Of a stretch of DNA of 64,000 bases, positions 54,074 to 64,000 are shown in pieces. Below the pieces are notes generated by a model. That model was not told the DNA's origin. It did no database searches and saw nothing but the letters and a program-made list of their open reading frames with translations. Source of the DNA: Ichthyophis bannanicus (Eukaryota; Chordata; Amphibia; Gymnophiona; Ichthyophiidae). Where the stretch lies: the NCBI GenBank assembly GCA_033557465.1, contig CM066040.1, forward strand, positions 330,292,297 to 330,356,296, read 5' to 3'. The position numbers were made by a program, and so were the translations under genes. Numbering within the stretch: the stretch's first letter is position 1; each line of letters begins with the position of its first letter.

Positions 54074-56013
54074 TTAACCATTCTCCAAGGGGGGCATGGA
54101 TATGGAGCAGTCTGTGTAGGAGAGTGGGGTGGTGTCTGTGTGTTCTCTGGTGTTCGATTCAGTGTAATATATTAGGAACAGGTGATATTTGAGAGCCTTC
54201 CTGAATAAGGTTATGTTTGTGATGGCTCGGATGTCAGATGGGAGGGCATTCCACGCTCTGGGAGCGAATAAGGAGAACGCTCTGCTGTCTGTTGTCTTAT
54301 TGCACTTCGTCAACAATTTAGGAATTTCAAGTGTGTTCATAAGTGGGGACCTTCTGCATCTATTAACTGGCGTGCTGTGTATAAGACTACTGATGGGCGA
54401 GGGGGGCTGGTTCTTTGAGGCCTTGAATGTCAGGACTAGAGTCTTGTAGATGATTCTGGCCTGCAGAGGCAGCCAGTGAAGGTTCTTCAGGACTGGCATT
54501 ATGTGGTTTGATCTTGATACTCCTGCAAGTACCCTTGCCGCTGAGTTCATGGCAAGACGGAGTGGGCTTAGAGTTGCTTGTGGAAGACCGTGTAGAATGA
54601 TATTAGCAAAGTCCAGGTGTGGGATAACCAAGGCTTGGAATATTGAGCGGTAATTGGAGAAGTCAAGTAATGGACGGAGGTGATGTATTGTTCGAATCTT
54701 ATGGTATATTGCTTTTATGGTGTTTTTAATGTGCGCTGACATGTCAAGGCGCTGATCTAGGGTAATGCCTAGGTAGCGAATTGTGGGTTTTGTCTTCAGT
54801 TCCGTGTTATTGACTCGTAGTGATGAAGGTGGTGTGAACTTTTGGTTCCTCGTGACGAACAAGACGTCTGTTTAGTTGTGGTTAATGCGCACGTTTTGAG
54901 AGAGGAGCCAGTCTGCTACGGCTTCAAAGCATCTTAGTATTGGGGAGAAGTCAGGTTGATCGATATTGAAGGGTGTATAAATCAGGATGTCATCCGCATA
55001 GGCCAAACATTGGATATGGAAGGAGCGGATCAAGGCACAAATGGGTTGCATGTAAATGTTAAACATTAGGGAAGATAGGGATGAACCCTGAGGTACACCT
55101 TCCTTTAGAGGAAATGGATCTGATGTAGTCGAGCCTGCTCTGACTTGTTGCCATCTGTTGCACAAGTAAGATTTACACCAGGTTAGAGCTAGACCTTGTA
55201 TGCCTTTTTCCTTGAGGCGAAGTAGGAGTGTCTCATGATTCACCGAATCAAACGCGGCTGCAATGTCCATAAAGATAAGGACAAATCCTTGATGGATATT
55301 GTCGAGCCCTATGACTAGGTTGTTGAAGAGGGTTGTGAGGGGATATTGTCGAGCCCTATGACTAGGTTGTTGAAGAGGGTTGTGAGGATGGTGTCCACAC
55401 CATGAGCTTCTCGGAAGCCGTGTTGAGAAGGGTCAAGAGGAGCTTCAGTGTCGACATGTTGTTGAATTTGACGCTGGACTACCTTTTCCATGATTTTAGC
55501 TAGCAGGGGGATACTTGAAATTGGTCTGAAGGATTCGACTTTGGATGGGTCGAGTTTGCTATTTTTCAAAAGTGGGCGGATAGATGCGTACTTCAGGCTC
55601 TGTGGGAAGGTCCCAGTTGAGAAGGATTGGTTCAAGATTCTGGTTATGGATGGACTAAGATTGTGGCGCAGCTCTTTAATCCAACTGGCTGGGCAGGGAT
55701 CGTTGGGTGCAGTGGTGAGGTTGATAGAAGAGATGATATCTTCGATCTCCTTATTGGATACTTTGCAGAATTTCCATAGGTCGGCTGGCTTGGTAGTAAT
55801 GTGCGGGTTGGAAGGGGATGTGGTAGAAGAGTTCATGTTGGTCTGGATCATCTTCGATTGTAGATAGTTTGAGTAGTCCTGCGGGTGCGGCATGGGTGGT
55901 TGAGCTAGGGCTGGATCGCCTGTTAAGGATTTTACAATACTGAATAGATCATGTGGTTTGTTAATTGATCGCTTTAGTATCTCTGAGTGGTATTGTTTTC
56001 TCTTTTCCATCAT
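54074..56013 (-). pseudogene. L2 ORF2, reverse transcriptase and C-terminal domain, one duplication and one stop
   Basis: On the minus strand 55315-56013 has YASIRPLLKNSKLDPSKVES and PLDPSQHGFREAHGVDTILT. 54872-55270 has MDIAAAFDSVNHETLLLRLK, KEGVPQGSSLSSLMFNIYMQ and IQCLAYADDILIYTPFN with the YADD box. 54074-54862 has the C-terminal end, FQALVIPHLDFANIILHGLP and NLHWLPLQARIIYKTLVLTF, ending PPLENG stop. A 47-bp tandem duplication (55294-55340 repeated at 55341-55387) shifts the frame between the first two parts. A TAA at about 54870 separates the last two, which share a frame. Removing these two lesions conceptually would leave the RT frame continuous. Confidence 0.9.
55294..55387. repeat. 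47-bp tandem duplication inside L2 RT
   Basis: GGATATTGTCGAGCCCTATG and onward is present twice, offset by 47 bp, with no difference. It is recent and disrupts the L2 frame. Confidence 0.92.
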
Positions 56014-56321
56014 CTTTTTGCGGTGTATTTGTAGGTGTGAGGAGTATGCACAAAGGGCCTCAGAGGTCCGGGTGTGGCGCCACTGTCTCTCAAGTCTGCG
56101 TAGGTGTAGAAGCGATGCTCGCAGGTCTTGGGAGAACCATGGTGCATGTTCTCTTTTAGGAGACTTCTTGTTGGTAGGTGGGAGGCAAGCGGCGGCTCTG
56201 AGGGCATTATCCCATTTGGATACTAATTCGTCTGGGTCTAGGTAGGTATTGGGGAGTAAAGGTAAAATCTTTTTAAGGGTTTCATTCTTAACAAGGGGCC
56301 GAAAGTGTGTTGGTATGGTTC

Positions 56322-56356
56322 GGGGGGGGGGGGGGGGCGGCGGCGGCGACGACGAC
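56322..56356 (+). repeat. G-run and (CGG/CGA)n tract in L2
   Basis: About 16 consecutive G are followed by CGGCGGCGGCGACGACGACC. The tract lies between the L2 endonuclease and RT and probably causes the frameshift between them. Confidence 0.85.
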
Positions 56357-56456
56357 CTATTTTATTGTTACTAACGCTGAGGTGGTTATTGGGGATGTGG
56401 AATAGAAGTAGATTGTGGTCAGACCAGGGTACTGGGGTTATGGAAATCAGAAGGCT

Positions 56457-56933
56457 TCAGGTTGAATTGACAGCGGACTGAGGGGCGAAGATCAGGTCCA
56501 ATTTGCTTCCCTTGCTATGGGTGGGAGAGTCGATGAGTTGCTGGTATCCCAACTGGAGCATAGCTTCGAGGAAGGCTGAGGAGTGCGTAACTGGTAGGGA
56601 AGGCAAGTTGAAATCTCCTATTAACCAATTTGGAGAGCGTGGGTTGGAGGAGTTACATGTGAGGTTGATTATTGACGGTAGGTCATCTGGGGATGGTGTT
56701 GGCGCTCGGTACAGTAGGTTGATTGTACAGAGCTCATTTGATATGGAAAGCATGTCAAGGTGGGTTGTGCTGGTGTTGTTGTTTAGTTTAAATTGGAGTG
56801 TGGATCTGGCGAGAATGAGTGTACCGCCACCCCTCTGGTTGGTCCTATGACAGACATAAAGAGAGAATCCTGGTGGTAACAGCTGGTTGATGAGAACATT
56901 ATCACTGTCGGTTAGCCATGACTCGGTTATCAT
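56457..56933 (-). pseudogene. L2 ORF2 endonuclease part
   Basis: The minus strand reads MITESWLTDSDNVLINQLLP (catalytic Glu region), HRTNQRGGGTLILARSTLQF, NWLIGDFNLPSLPV (GDFN box) and SPTHSKGSKLDLIFAPQS. The N-terminal part of the domain, about 56940-57330, is out of frame. The RT follows in another frame beyond the G-run. The domain nicks target DNA. Confidence 0.85.
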
Positions 56934-57330
56934 CAGTATATCTAGGTTGTGGAAGTTTATCAGGTCACTGGCTACAGGCCATTTCGATCGTATAGATCTG
57001 GCATTTATTAGTGCACACTAGTAGGCGTTGGTGGTTGTGCTTCTTGGCTGGAGTCCTCTTAAAGCTCAACAGGGGGATATGCAGGAGGTGTGGGTGGAAT
57101 AAATTGGTTCTTGTGGTGGTGTGACGGGGGGTTTCAATCCATCTTCTTCCAGTATTATGGAGGATCGGGATATGGTTGATGCCAGGGTCCAGAGCATGTG
57201 TTAGGAAGGGGATCCAGGAAGTGAGGAGGAAAAGGGATAGGGACATGATTGGGTGCATTTTGGAGTGTTCTGAGAAAGGCAAGATACTCCAGGTATAAGG
57301 CGCAGATTTAGGCACAGGATATCATGAATA

Positions 57331-58205
57331 GAGCAGCAGGCAGATTTGAGTAACGTTGTAGAATAACAATGTATCAACAAAGGGAGAGAGACTGTGTAAC
57401 ATCAGCGAATCTGAAATGTAGCAACACAAAGATAAATAGGGGAGACCTAATAACAAATGTTGCCGGGAATAGACATGGGCATTTCCAGCACATCGTGACT
57501 AACATGGGCATTAGTGGCACATGCTGTGCTTGGCACAGGTTGTGCGGATGCAACTAATGCCACCTTAATGGTTGACATTAGTTGCACCTGCAGCCTGATC
57601 TCCACACTACCGTGTGGCTTTCCTCCACTAACTTGCAGGGGACAGATGTACACAGCACCTGCAGTTAGCCAGAAGCCTTGCACTTAGTAAGCATGTCCCA
57701 TAGTGTGATTAACAAAAATATAATGAACCAAATGGATAATGCAAGTATTGAAAATAATAGCATTAGTCAGTCTATTGCCCTATGTCTAGGACCCCTTTGA
57801 TAAGCAGGTCTCTCATAATTTAATGACATTATATAAACAGCACTACTTTCTGGGATGTGATACAAGTACTGGATGACCAGCAGTAATCATTTTCTTTAAA
57901 AACAAAAAAAGGATACCAGATCAGGGCCAGCAAGGCGTTTCTCCTTCCACTCCAGCTGCAATGAGGGAAAAAAGGCATAAGTTCAGAAAGGTTCTAGACT
58001 GGTGACTTATTAGAAAATCACTACTGATGACCAGCTGCAAAATATAAAACTCTCTAGCTCCTCTTCTGAAACTGATCATCAACCAAGCAGCCAGTTCGTT
58101 AGTGTGTGAAAAGCACCCAGCCATTGGCTTGACCTATGACAGCTGGCAGTGAGCAATGCTGAGTGCATTTTCCTATTGGGATTTCCTGTGTACCTCCAAG
58201 AGACC
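57331..58205. other. intronic sequence, largely unassigned
   Basis: Part of a likely MAST intron. At 57450-57690 there are several short direct and inverted motifs (GGGCATTAGTGGCACATG, GACATTAGTTGCACCTGCA) that may be part of a degraded DNA transposon. No exon with splice sites was found. Confidence 0.4.
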
Positions 58206-58289
58206 TGGACTGGCCACCATCAGAGACTGGATGCTGAGCTTAATGAGCCATTGGTCTGATCCAGCATGACACCCCTTATGTTCTCATGA
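58206..58289 (+). mobile_element. CR1 LINE 3' terminus, short and diverged
   Basis: CTGGACTGGCCACCATCAGA then GCCATTGGTCTGATCCAGCA and CCCTTATGTTCTCATG parallels the CR1-B 3' end at 32540-32612. Confidence 0.8.
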
Positions 58290-59206
58290 CCTGTGCAGCT
58301 AAACAAAGCTGGCAATGTAGCCAACCAACATTTTCCCAGCTAATTTTTCAATTCCTATTCAGGACCATTGTAAAGAGTGAGCAAGTCAGTGAGCCATGTT
58401 GGGGGTGGTATTTGTTCATGTTGCATCAGAGAGGCAACAGGGCATAGCAACACTGCAGCTCTTCTTCACATAACATCATTAGAAGGAGACCACTCACAGT
58501 GGCACTGTTAAACTCCTACATGCCATTCATTAAAGAAGACCCCTCCAGCAATGACATCTGAGGCTCTGTCCCTTACTGACCACCTGGGATGCTCTTAAGC
58601 TCAGCAATGTTTCTTTGCTCCTTCAGTGAACGACTTTGTTAAGATTTCAGTTTTACAAAAAATGATGGTTTTATAAAATGAAAGAAGCAGAAAGATGTGC
58701 AAAATGTACAGTTTTCCTTTTGCTACTAAATTTAACAGAAATAATCATCATAGGCCTTAATGCTATCTTTGTGAAAGACAGAAAATAGCTAAATATGTAT
58801 TTTGCACATCCTTTTACCAGTTTTAAGGTTCATTTCATAAGGAAGCAAACACACCTATAAGCTTTGCATGTCTCTGCATCTTTCTATGTACCCATCCATT
58901 CGTACACATGTCTTGTGTGCATAGCATGAATGTACCTAATTTCTGTTTTGCAGCTAGCCTGCAGTTTTCCAACTGACCTGCATTCTTCCAACTTGTTAAG
59001 AAAAAAAACCCAAGGATGTTGCAAGTGCAGCTTAATAAGTACAGTTTGCCTTTTCTACCTTTCACACAGAATGGTATCAGTTATTAATCTAATAAATAAA
59101 TATTTACAAGTCTCCCATACTAGAGCAGCTGTTAGATGTTTTAAACATATATGGGCTTTTCATCATATTTGATGTCTTGTTAACAAGAGCACAATCAGAA
59201 CAAGAA
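58290..59206. other. intronic sequence, no feature seen
   Basis: A/T-rich and without coding signals, terminal repeats or recognisable exon. Confidence 0.4.
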
Positions 59207-59590
59207 CACACATAACAACATACATAGGAGGAGATGACAACATGAAGAGACCAAATGGCCCATTTAGTCATTCTGTTATTCCTGTCCATATTGCTAAAGA
59301 TATATCCTAGTTATCAGCTGCAGAAGAGCTTGAGAATTCGCAGGTTACCATGCCTTCTTAAAATCAGTCTTTGTTGTCTTCCTCTTTGATTTTCCACTAT
59401 CCTGGGTAAATGCGTACACAGGTTCCATACTTAATCCAACCATCATAGTAACACAGTGAACGACAGCAGAATAAAGGCCAGCATGGTCAATGTAGTCTGC
59501 CTAGTAAAGTGGCTAGAGTTGTAGAGTCGCACCTGCCACTCTGGGCAGGTTACACTCCTCTGTGTCTTGGTTACCGTTCTTTGTTTATTA
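59207..59590 (-). mobile_element. two CR1 LINE 3' end remnants
   Basis: 59207-59290 has GAAGAGACCAAATGGCCC and 59443-59580 has CATAGTAACACAGTGAACG, then CGCACCTGCCACTCTGGG and CAGGTTACACTCC. Both are in the style of CR1 3' UTRs in reverse and parallel 14521-14679. Confidence 0.65.
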
Positions 59591-59758
59591 TGTAAGACAC
59601 ACTCTAATATAAACGGTAAGGTGCACACTTTAATATGAGCTTGTGTTTTTTATGGAAAACTAAAGTAAGTTAAAAATTCTACCTGTAAAGTCTATGGAGA
59701 AAATTATTTTGAAGTAAATATATTTTTGTACATTTTTCTACAAGGCTGAAAAGCCTAA

Positions 59759-60506
59759 GGCTCCTTTTACTAAAGTGTGTTTAGGTTTTTGCACATAATG
59801 TGTATTTAATGCAGCGCTTCCATAGTAACTGTTGGGGCATGGCTAGCATGTTGCCAACCAGGGCCGTACCGATCGTGAAATGCGCCCTGTGTGACTTACA
59901 CATTGGGCGCGCACACCCCCCCCCCCCACACCTCCATCTAGCCACTTTATGGGGGCGGGAGAGAAGAGGCACGCACCCGATGTGCAAGTCACCGGCACGC
60001 TAAGCAGGTCTGGTCCCTGCCGCGAGAAATCTTAAGGGGTGCATTTCGTCTACCTTCCATTGCCTGCCGCCGCTGAGAGAAGAAAAAGGTGGCAACGGCA
60101 GGCAATGGCAGACAGCCGAAATGTGCCCCTTAAGCCTGTGCGGCCGCACCGCTCGCACAGGGCTAGGTACGGTCCTGTTCCCAACAGTTATTACACAGAT
60201 GAGTACACCCAACTCATGGCCCTATCACCGCAGGTGCACTTCACTCCACCTATTGAGGCGGCAATAGGAGAACCCACGATAATGGCAACATTAACAGCGT
60301 GCAATGTCTCCCCCCCTCCCCCGCAAGTGCTCACTGTGCCCACTCTTCGACCCTACCTTGCCCATTCAGCACCCTAACATACGAGTGGCAGTTAATGTGC
60401 ATTAACTGTCATTCCCCCATGGTAACAGTTACCACGGGCTCTTGCGCACAGTTACTGCATGCAGAAACGCATGGTAACTGCTTAGCGCACTTCACTAAAA
60501 GGGCCC
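59759..60506. mobile_element. element with short inverted termini, probable non-autonomous DNA transposon
   Basis: GGCTCCTTTTACTAAAGTGT at the left faces GCGCACTTCACTAAAAGGGC at the right, an inverted pair of about 25-28 bp with a few mismatches. The interior has no coding capacity and includes a foldback segment. No clear target duplication was found. Confidence 0.55.
60028..60137. repeat. foldback hairpin 3
   Basis: TTAAGGGGTGCATTTCGTCT then CCATTGCCTGCCG faces CGGCAGGCAATGG then CCGAAATGTGCCCCTTAAG. Stem about 40 bp, loop about 27 bp. The flanks GGGCCGTACC (about 59863) and GGTACGGTCC (about 60167) are also inverted, extending the foldback to roughly 59860-60177. Confidence 0.85.
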
Positions 60507-60860
60507 TCTGGTTTGCCATTTTTGCTTTTGCTGAATACATATTTATGTAGCTCTAATTGTGTAGTGTTTAAAAGAATCTATGATGCTTTTTTGGTATAAA
60601 GTTAAAATATGCTAGTGATTTGGAAAGCATTTTTATGTCTTGCTTTATCAACCAAACATCTGTCCAGTATTCAGAATATTTCATTAGTATATATGAGATT
60701 AATGCATCTCTAAGAATTTGTGTTTTCCTAATTCAAAACTATTTGTAAGTGACCTATTAGTGCTGTATTTTGATCAAGCAAGTCATACTTTCCATAACTA
60801 AAGATATGCAAAATGAATTTTAGAGCTAAGAGTTGAAACTATAATGTAATTCTTTGTTTC

Positions 60861-60975
60861 CCACAGGCTCACGAGCGGTCTGAGAGCTCTGAGGTGGCCT
60901 TTGTGACCCAGCTAGTCAGAAAGCTAATGATCATCATAGCACGGCCTGCCCGGTTGCTAGAATGTTTGGTGAGTG
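60861..60975 (+). promoter_or_regulatory. splice acceptor and donor of the MAST exon
   Basis: The acceptor TTCTTTGTTTCCCACAG ends at 60866 and the donor TTG|GTGAGTG starts at 60969. Both fit consensus well and keep phase 0 on both sides. Confidence 0.82.
60867..60968 (+). CDS. MAST4: MAST-family kinase exon (probably MAST4), 102 bp, 34 codons
   Basis: An internal exon of a microtubule-associated serine/threonine kinase. The acceptor is a pyrimidine-rich stretch ending CCACAG at 60866; the donor is GTGAGT from 60969. In phase 0 the exon reads [20 protein letters not shown] followed by [14 protein letters not shown]. This is part of the conserved N-terminal domain (DUF1908) ahead of the kinase domain in MAST proteins, and the sequence that follows in the family (EFDPEEFYHLLEAAEG) would begin the next exon. 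It contains no stop and is surrounded by clearly non-coding sequence. The wording [11 protein letters not shown] fits MAST4 best from memory; other paralogues are alternatives. No further exon was found in the window, so the neighbouring introns are long (at least about 60 kb upstream and 3 kb downstream). Confidence 0.82.
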
Positions 60976-61287
60976 TAATCCATGGAGAACACAGGAAATG
61001 ATAATGCAACACCAGTCACTTCAAAGAGAGAAGGGTAAAGTTACAGGCAATGAGATCTACCTTGTGGAAGAACTTCATTGTACAATAACAGGAAGAATCA
61101 GATCTGAAGGAAAATCTTCTGGACATATGCGGATTTTAATGACTGATCAAGATTAGCTTGGCCATCCACTTCATTTTTGTTCATTGGGAGGGCAATTTTC
61201 AAAAGCCATATTCTGAGTAAATTGACTAGTTGAGAATTTCCTACTCCTTATCTATCTAAAAAGATACATAAGGATCAACAAAATGCA
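60969..61287 (+). other. start of the intron downstream of the MAST exon
   Basis: No second exon or repeat is recognised before the RTE remnant at 61288. Confidence 0.6.
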
Positions 61288-62509
61288 TGTTGTTGTTGTT
61301 AAGTGCCGTTGAATCGGTGTCAACTCACAGCGACCCTCTGGATAGTTGTCCTAAATTGCGTTCGGTTTTAAGTAAGGTGGCTAATTGTTAACAGAGTGGT
61401 ACCCATAGCTGCTGTTGCATCAATCCATGTCATTGCTGGACTTCCTCTTTTGCGTTGACCTTCTATCTTGTCAAGCATGGTGTCTTTCTCTAATGATCTC
61501 TCTCTTCGTCTGGTGTCCAAAGTATAAAAATTGAAGTCTTGTCTTCTGAGCTTCTAAAGAAAGCTTATGTTTGATCTCCTCTACTACTGACTGGTTTGTT
61601 CTTCAGGCAGTCCATGGTATACACAGTATTTGTCGCCAGCACCATAATTCAAAGGCATCGATTTTCTTCCTGTCTATCTTTTTCACTGTCCAACTTTTGC
61701 ATCCATATGATGTTATTGAAAATGCCATGGCTTGAACGAGTCGAATCTTTGTATGAAGAAAGACATCTCTGCTCTTGAGAATCTTATCTAGTTCCTTCAT
61801 AGCCATTCTGCCAAGAGCAATGCGTCATCAGATTTCTTGACTGCTTGTTGTTTCTTTATTGATAGTTGATCCAAGTAAGTTAAAGTTGTCCACTATTTTG
61901 ATTTCTTCTCCATCAACGATGAACTTATTGATTTTGCCAGTTGTTAGGATCTTTGTCTTCTTTACATTAAGGTGCAGGCCCATTTTAAGACTATGTTCTT
62001 TGATATTGCGAAGCAAATGTTTCAGATCATCTTCACTTTCAGCCAGTAATATGGTATCATCAGCATAGAGATGTTGATGAGTCTTCCACCAATATTCACA
62101 CCTCGGTTGTCTTCATACAATCCTGCTTCTCTGATGACTTTTTCTGCATATAAATTAAACAGGTAGGGGGAAAGTATGCAACCTTGTCGTACACCTTTGC
62201 TGATTTTAAACCATTCTGTTTCTCCTTGTTCCATTCAAACTGTTGCTGCTTAATCAATGTAAAGGTTGTGCAGGAGAACTATGAGGTGTTCCGGTATACC
62301 AATGCTTCTTAATGTGGCCCAGAGTTTCTGATGATTTACACAGTGCAAAGCCTTGCTGTAGTCAATAAAACATACACAGATATCCTTTTGGTATTCTTTA
62401 GTCTTTTCAAGGATCCATCTCACATCCGTGACGATGTTTTTCATTCCTCGTCCTTTCCTGAACCCTGCTTGCACCTTGGGCAGTTCTCGTTCCAGGTATA
62501 GTTGTAGTT
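61288..62509 (-). mobile_element. RTE-clade LINE, 3' part, cut by DIRS 3
   Basis: Same family as 37262-40550: GTT repeats, then AAGTGCCGTTGAATCGG at the 3' end, then reverse-oriented RT codons. On the minus strand 62250-62522 reads AGFRKGRGMKNIVTDVRWIL and VCFIDYSKALHCVNHQKLWA, 62022-62234 reads GVRQGCILSPYLFNLYAEKV, 61603-61806 reads SYGCKSWTVKKIDRKKIDAF. Several stops and shifts break it; the YADD region is damaged near 62060. The 5' part is displaced by DIRS 3 and may lie beyond it, outside the window. Confidence 0.9.
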
Positions 62510-64000
62510 TCTCCAGGACCAAGCAGGAAGTCAGTCCTCACATATGGGTGACGTTGGCGCCGACGGAGCCCCCGTGCGGAGCATTTCCCCAGCTTTCAAA
62601 GAAAGCCTTTGGGAATACAGCGTGTCTGCATGGTCCCCTTCCCGCCCAAGGGTGCCATCTTGCTCAGTCTTTCTTTTTCCGCGGAGCCCAACGGACGTGA
62701 GTTCGTGTCACCCGGGAAAAGTTGATTTTTTTTCTGTGATTTTCGCTTTGTCTTATCTGGTTTGACGCCGGTTCCCCTTTCCGCCTGGGCTCAGTACACC
62801 GGTATCGAGTCCGGAGTTTTGATTTTCATTTTTTGTCCTTCATGATTAGCGTTCGCGCTCTTTTTGTGTTTTCACTGGCAGCCCGGTCTTTTGACCTTAC
62901 AGGGACCCTTTTTTCCCCGATGGCTGCCAGCGTGTTCAAAAAGTGTGATCGGTGCAAGAAACGTATGTCTCTCACCGACACACATGACTGCTGCCTCCGT
63001 TGCCTCGGGCCTGACCATGACCCCGCTGGCCTGTGGCCCGTGCGGCAAGATGCCATCGAAGGCGCTTCGGAGCTGTCAGCATCAACGTGAGCAAATTTTC
63101 TCTGACTCCACGTCCGGCCAGGCTCAGACTTTGTCAAAGGCCTCGACATCTCGAGAGTCTGACACCGAGCGCCGTCGGGGTTCCTCTGAGAGGGAGTCTC
63201 CCACCCAGGAGCACAGAAGGAAGAAGAAGCTCGTGAGGGTGGCGTTGGTGGAGGCTCCTGGTTCCTCGAGGGCCAGGTTGCGTAGCCCTGACTGCCGCCC
63301 CGGGCTCTCGGAGTCGGAGAGGCCGTCCAAGTTACCTCGTGTGGAGCCCGGAGTCCCCGAGTCATGTAAGTGCAGTTGTCCTCGTGGACTCTCCTCCGGG
63401 GGCGCCGACGTCGGGCCCGAGTCGGGGGCTACTGAGTCTCCTGAGCTTGGACTCAGGTTGACAGCCTTGGAGAGCAGCTTGGCTGCTTTCATGGAACAGC
63501 AGTGGGTGCTTATCGCCGGTCTGACCAGTGCATCTGCCCCAACCACCGGGACCTCGACGTCTAAGTTGACCCTGGAGACTGAGCCGATCCTCGAGTCAAT
63601 GAAGTCTCGAGTCGATCCTCGGTCAAGGTCTCCCTTGACCTCCCGTGCAGGGCCGAGGTAGTCGACGCCGATACCCTCGGCATTGGGGCGGGTGACACCG
63701 AGGCCCACATGGCCGGAGACGCTCGATTCCACCTCGGAGGAGTTGGCGTGGGAGACAGAGGACAAGGAGTCCCCGGACACCTTCCAGACCTGGTGAGTCC
63801 CTTCAGACTCACTGGACTCTGAGCCTCGGAGACGGTCCCTCCCCCCCCTCGGAGGATACCCAGTTCTCAGACTTTGTGAGGGAGATGGCCAAAGCCTTGG
63901 CCTTCCCTGCGGATGCTGAGGAGGAGCCTCGAGCTAAGGAGCTCGATGCCCTCCAGTATGGCTTTCCTCCGAAGGAAGCCTTTACTGTACCGGTTCCTCT
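62510..64000 (+). mobile_element. DIRS element 3, 5' part, continues past the window
   Basis: Left ITR 62510-62669 with TCTCCAGGACCAAGCAGGAA at the terminus, untranslated leader, then ORF1. It interrupts the RTE copy. The RT, recombinase and right end would lie beyond 64000. Confidence 0.93.
62920..64000 (+). pseudogene. DIRS 3 ORF1 (gag-like), frameshifted, partial
   Basis: ATG 62920 begins MAASVFKKCDRCKKRMSLTD and keeps the Cys/His cluster DTHDCCLRCLGPDHD. A frameshift near 63020 moves the rest (CGPCGKMPSKALRSCQHQRE) to the frame ending at 63661, where a TAG replaces a Ser codon (compare 15826). Further codons follow in pieces to the window edge (TVPVP region at about 63980). A C-run at 63839-63849 probably adds another shift. 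It encodes the same putative zinc-binding, Ser/Arg-rich protein as DIRS 1 and 2. Confidence 0.87.

Larger units (their letters stand above)
53771..57330 (-). mobile_element. L2 LINE, long copy, about 3.5 kb
   Basis: From the reverse L2 tail (TTTATTTATTTATTTTATTT, then ATATACTGCGCTGTTTTAAT) through a 3' UTR and ORF2 (C-terminal domain 54074-54862, RT 54872-56013, endonuclease 56457-56933) to an ill-defined 5' end near 57330. It is the longest L2 in the window and the same lineage as 9790-10970. Confidence 0.9.

Noticed and set aside
59781..60377. Several open frames around 59781-60377
   Set aside because: They lie in the foldback and inverted-terminus element and have no recognisable domain.
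60962..61156. Open frame of 64 codons running through the MAST donor site
   Set aside because: It crosses the splice donor in a frame unrelated to the exon; the phase-0 exon reading is the supported one.

Overview
This is eukaryotic, almost certainly vertebrate, DNA. The window is a dense mosaic of retrotransposons lying inside what I read as introns of a MAST-family kinase gene. The only host coding sequence I can support is one 102-bp exon at 60867-60968 (+). It has a clean acceptor and donor and encodes part of the MAST N-terminal (DUF1908) domain, best matching MAST4. The abundance of DIRS elements, two CR1 lineages, L2 and RTE suggests an amphibian, possibly a caecilian. That placement is inference from repeat content only.

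Layout. 1-1375 is unassigned. 1376-9440 holds old, broken DIRS copies with CR1 and L2 fragments; two DIRS elements abut head-to-tail at about 6538. 9441-14515 is L2 and CR1 debris with nested insertions. 14521-36340 is a nest: one CR1 element (minus strand, 'CR1-A') has been split by a complete DIRS (14680-20458), by a block holding a second complete DIRS (21632-28311) and a near-full-length CR1 of another lineage ('CR1-B', 28312-32612), and by an L2 3' end. The second DIRS carries its own insertion, an element of about 0.94 kb with 105-bp inverted repeats and a hammerhead-like motif. 36514-45370 and 49250-52190 hold two copies of an unfamiliar composite repeat: a foldback hairpin, then a G-rich minisatellite with higher-order structure, then an A-rich and T-rich tail. 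The first minisatellite is interrupted by an almost intact RTE element (37262-40550). A 5'-truncated CR1-B (46296-48055) lies between the two composites. 52225-53650 is an unrecognised sequence with ORFs; 53771-57330 is a long L2 copy (minus). 57331-62509 is comparatively quiet intron with the MAST exon and an RTE remnant. From 62510 a third DIRS runs off the window.

The DIRS copies show the full expected architecture: inverted terminal repeats, gag-like ORF1, RT and RNase H, tyrosine recombinase, and an internal complementary region made of the reverse complements of both termini. Both complete copies carry stops and frameshifts, although copy 2 keeps an open 351-residue recombinase frame. 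The RTE element is one apparent single-base deletion from an uninterrupted reading frame. No bacterial-type operons, CRISPR arrays, rRNA or tRNA genes were seen.
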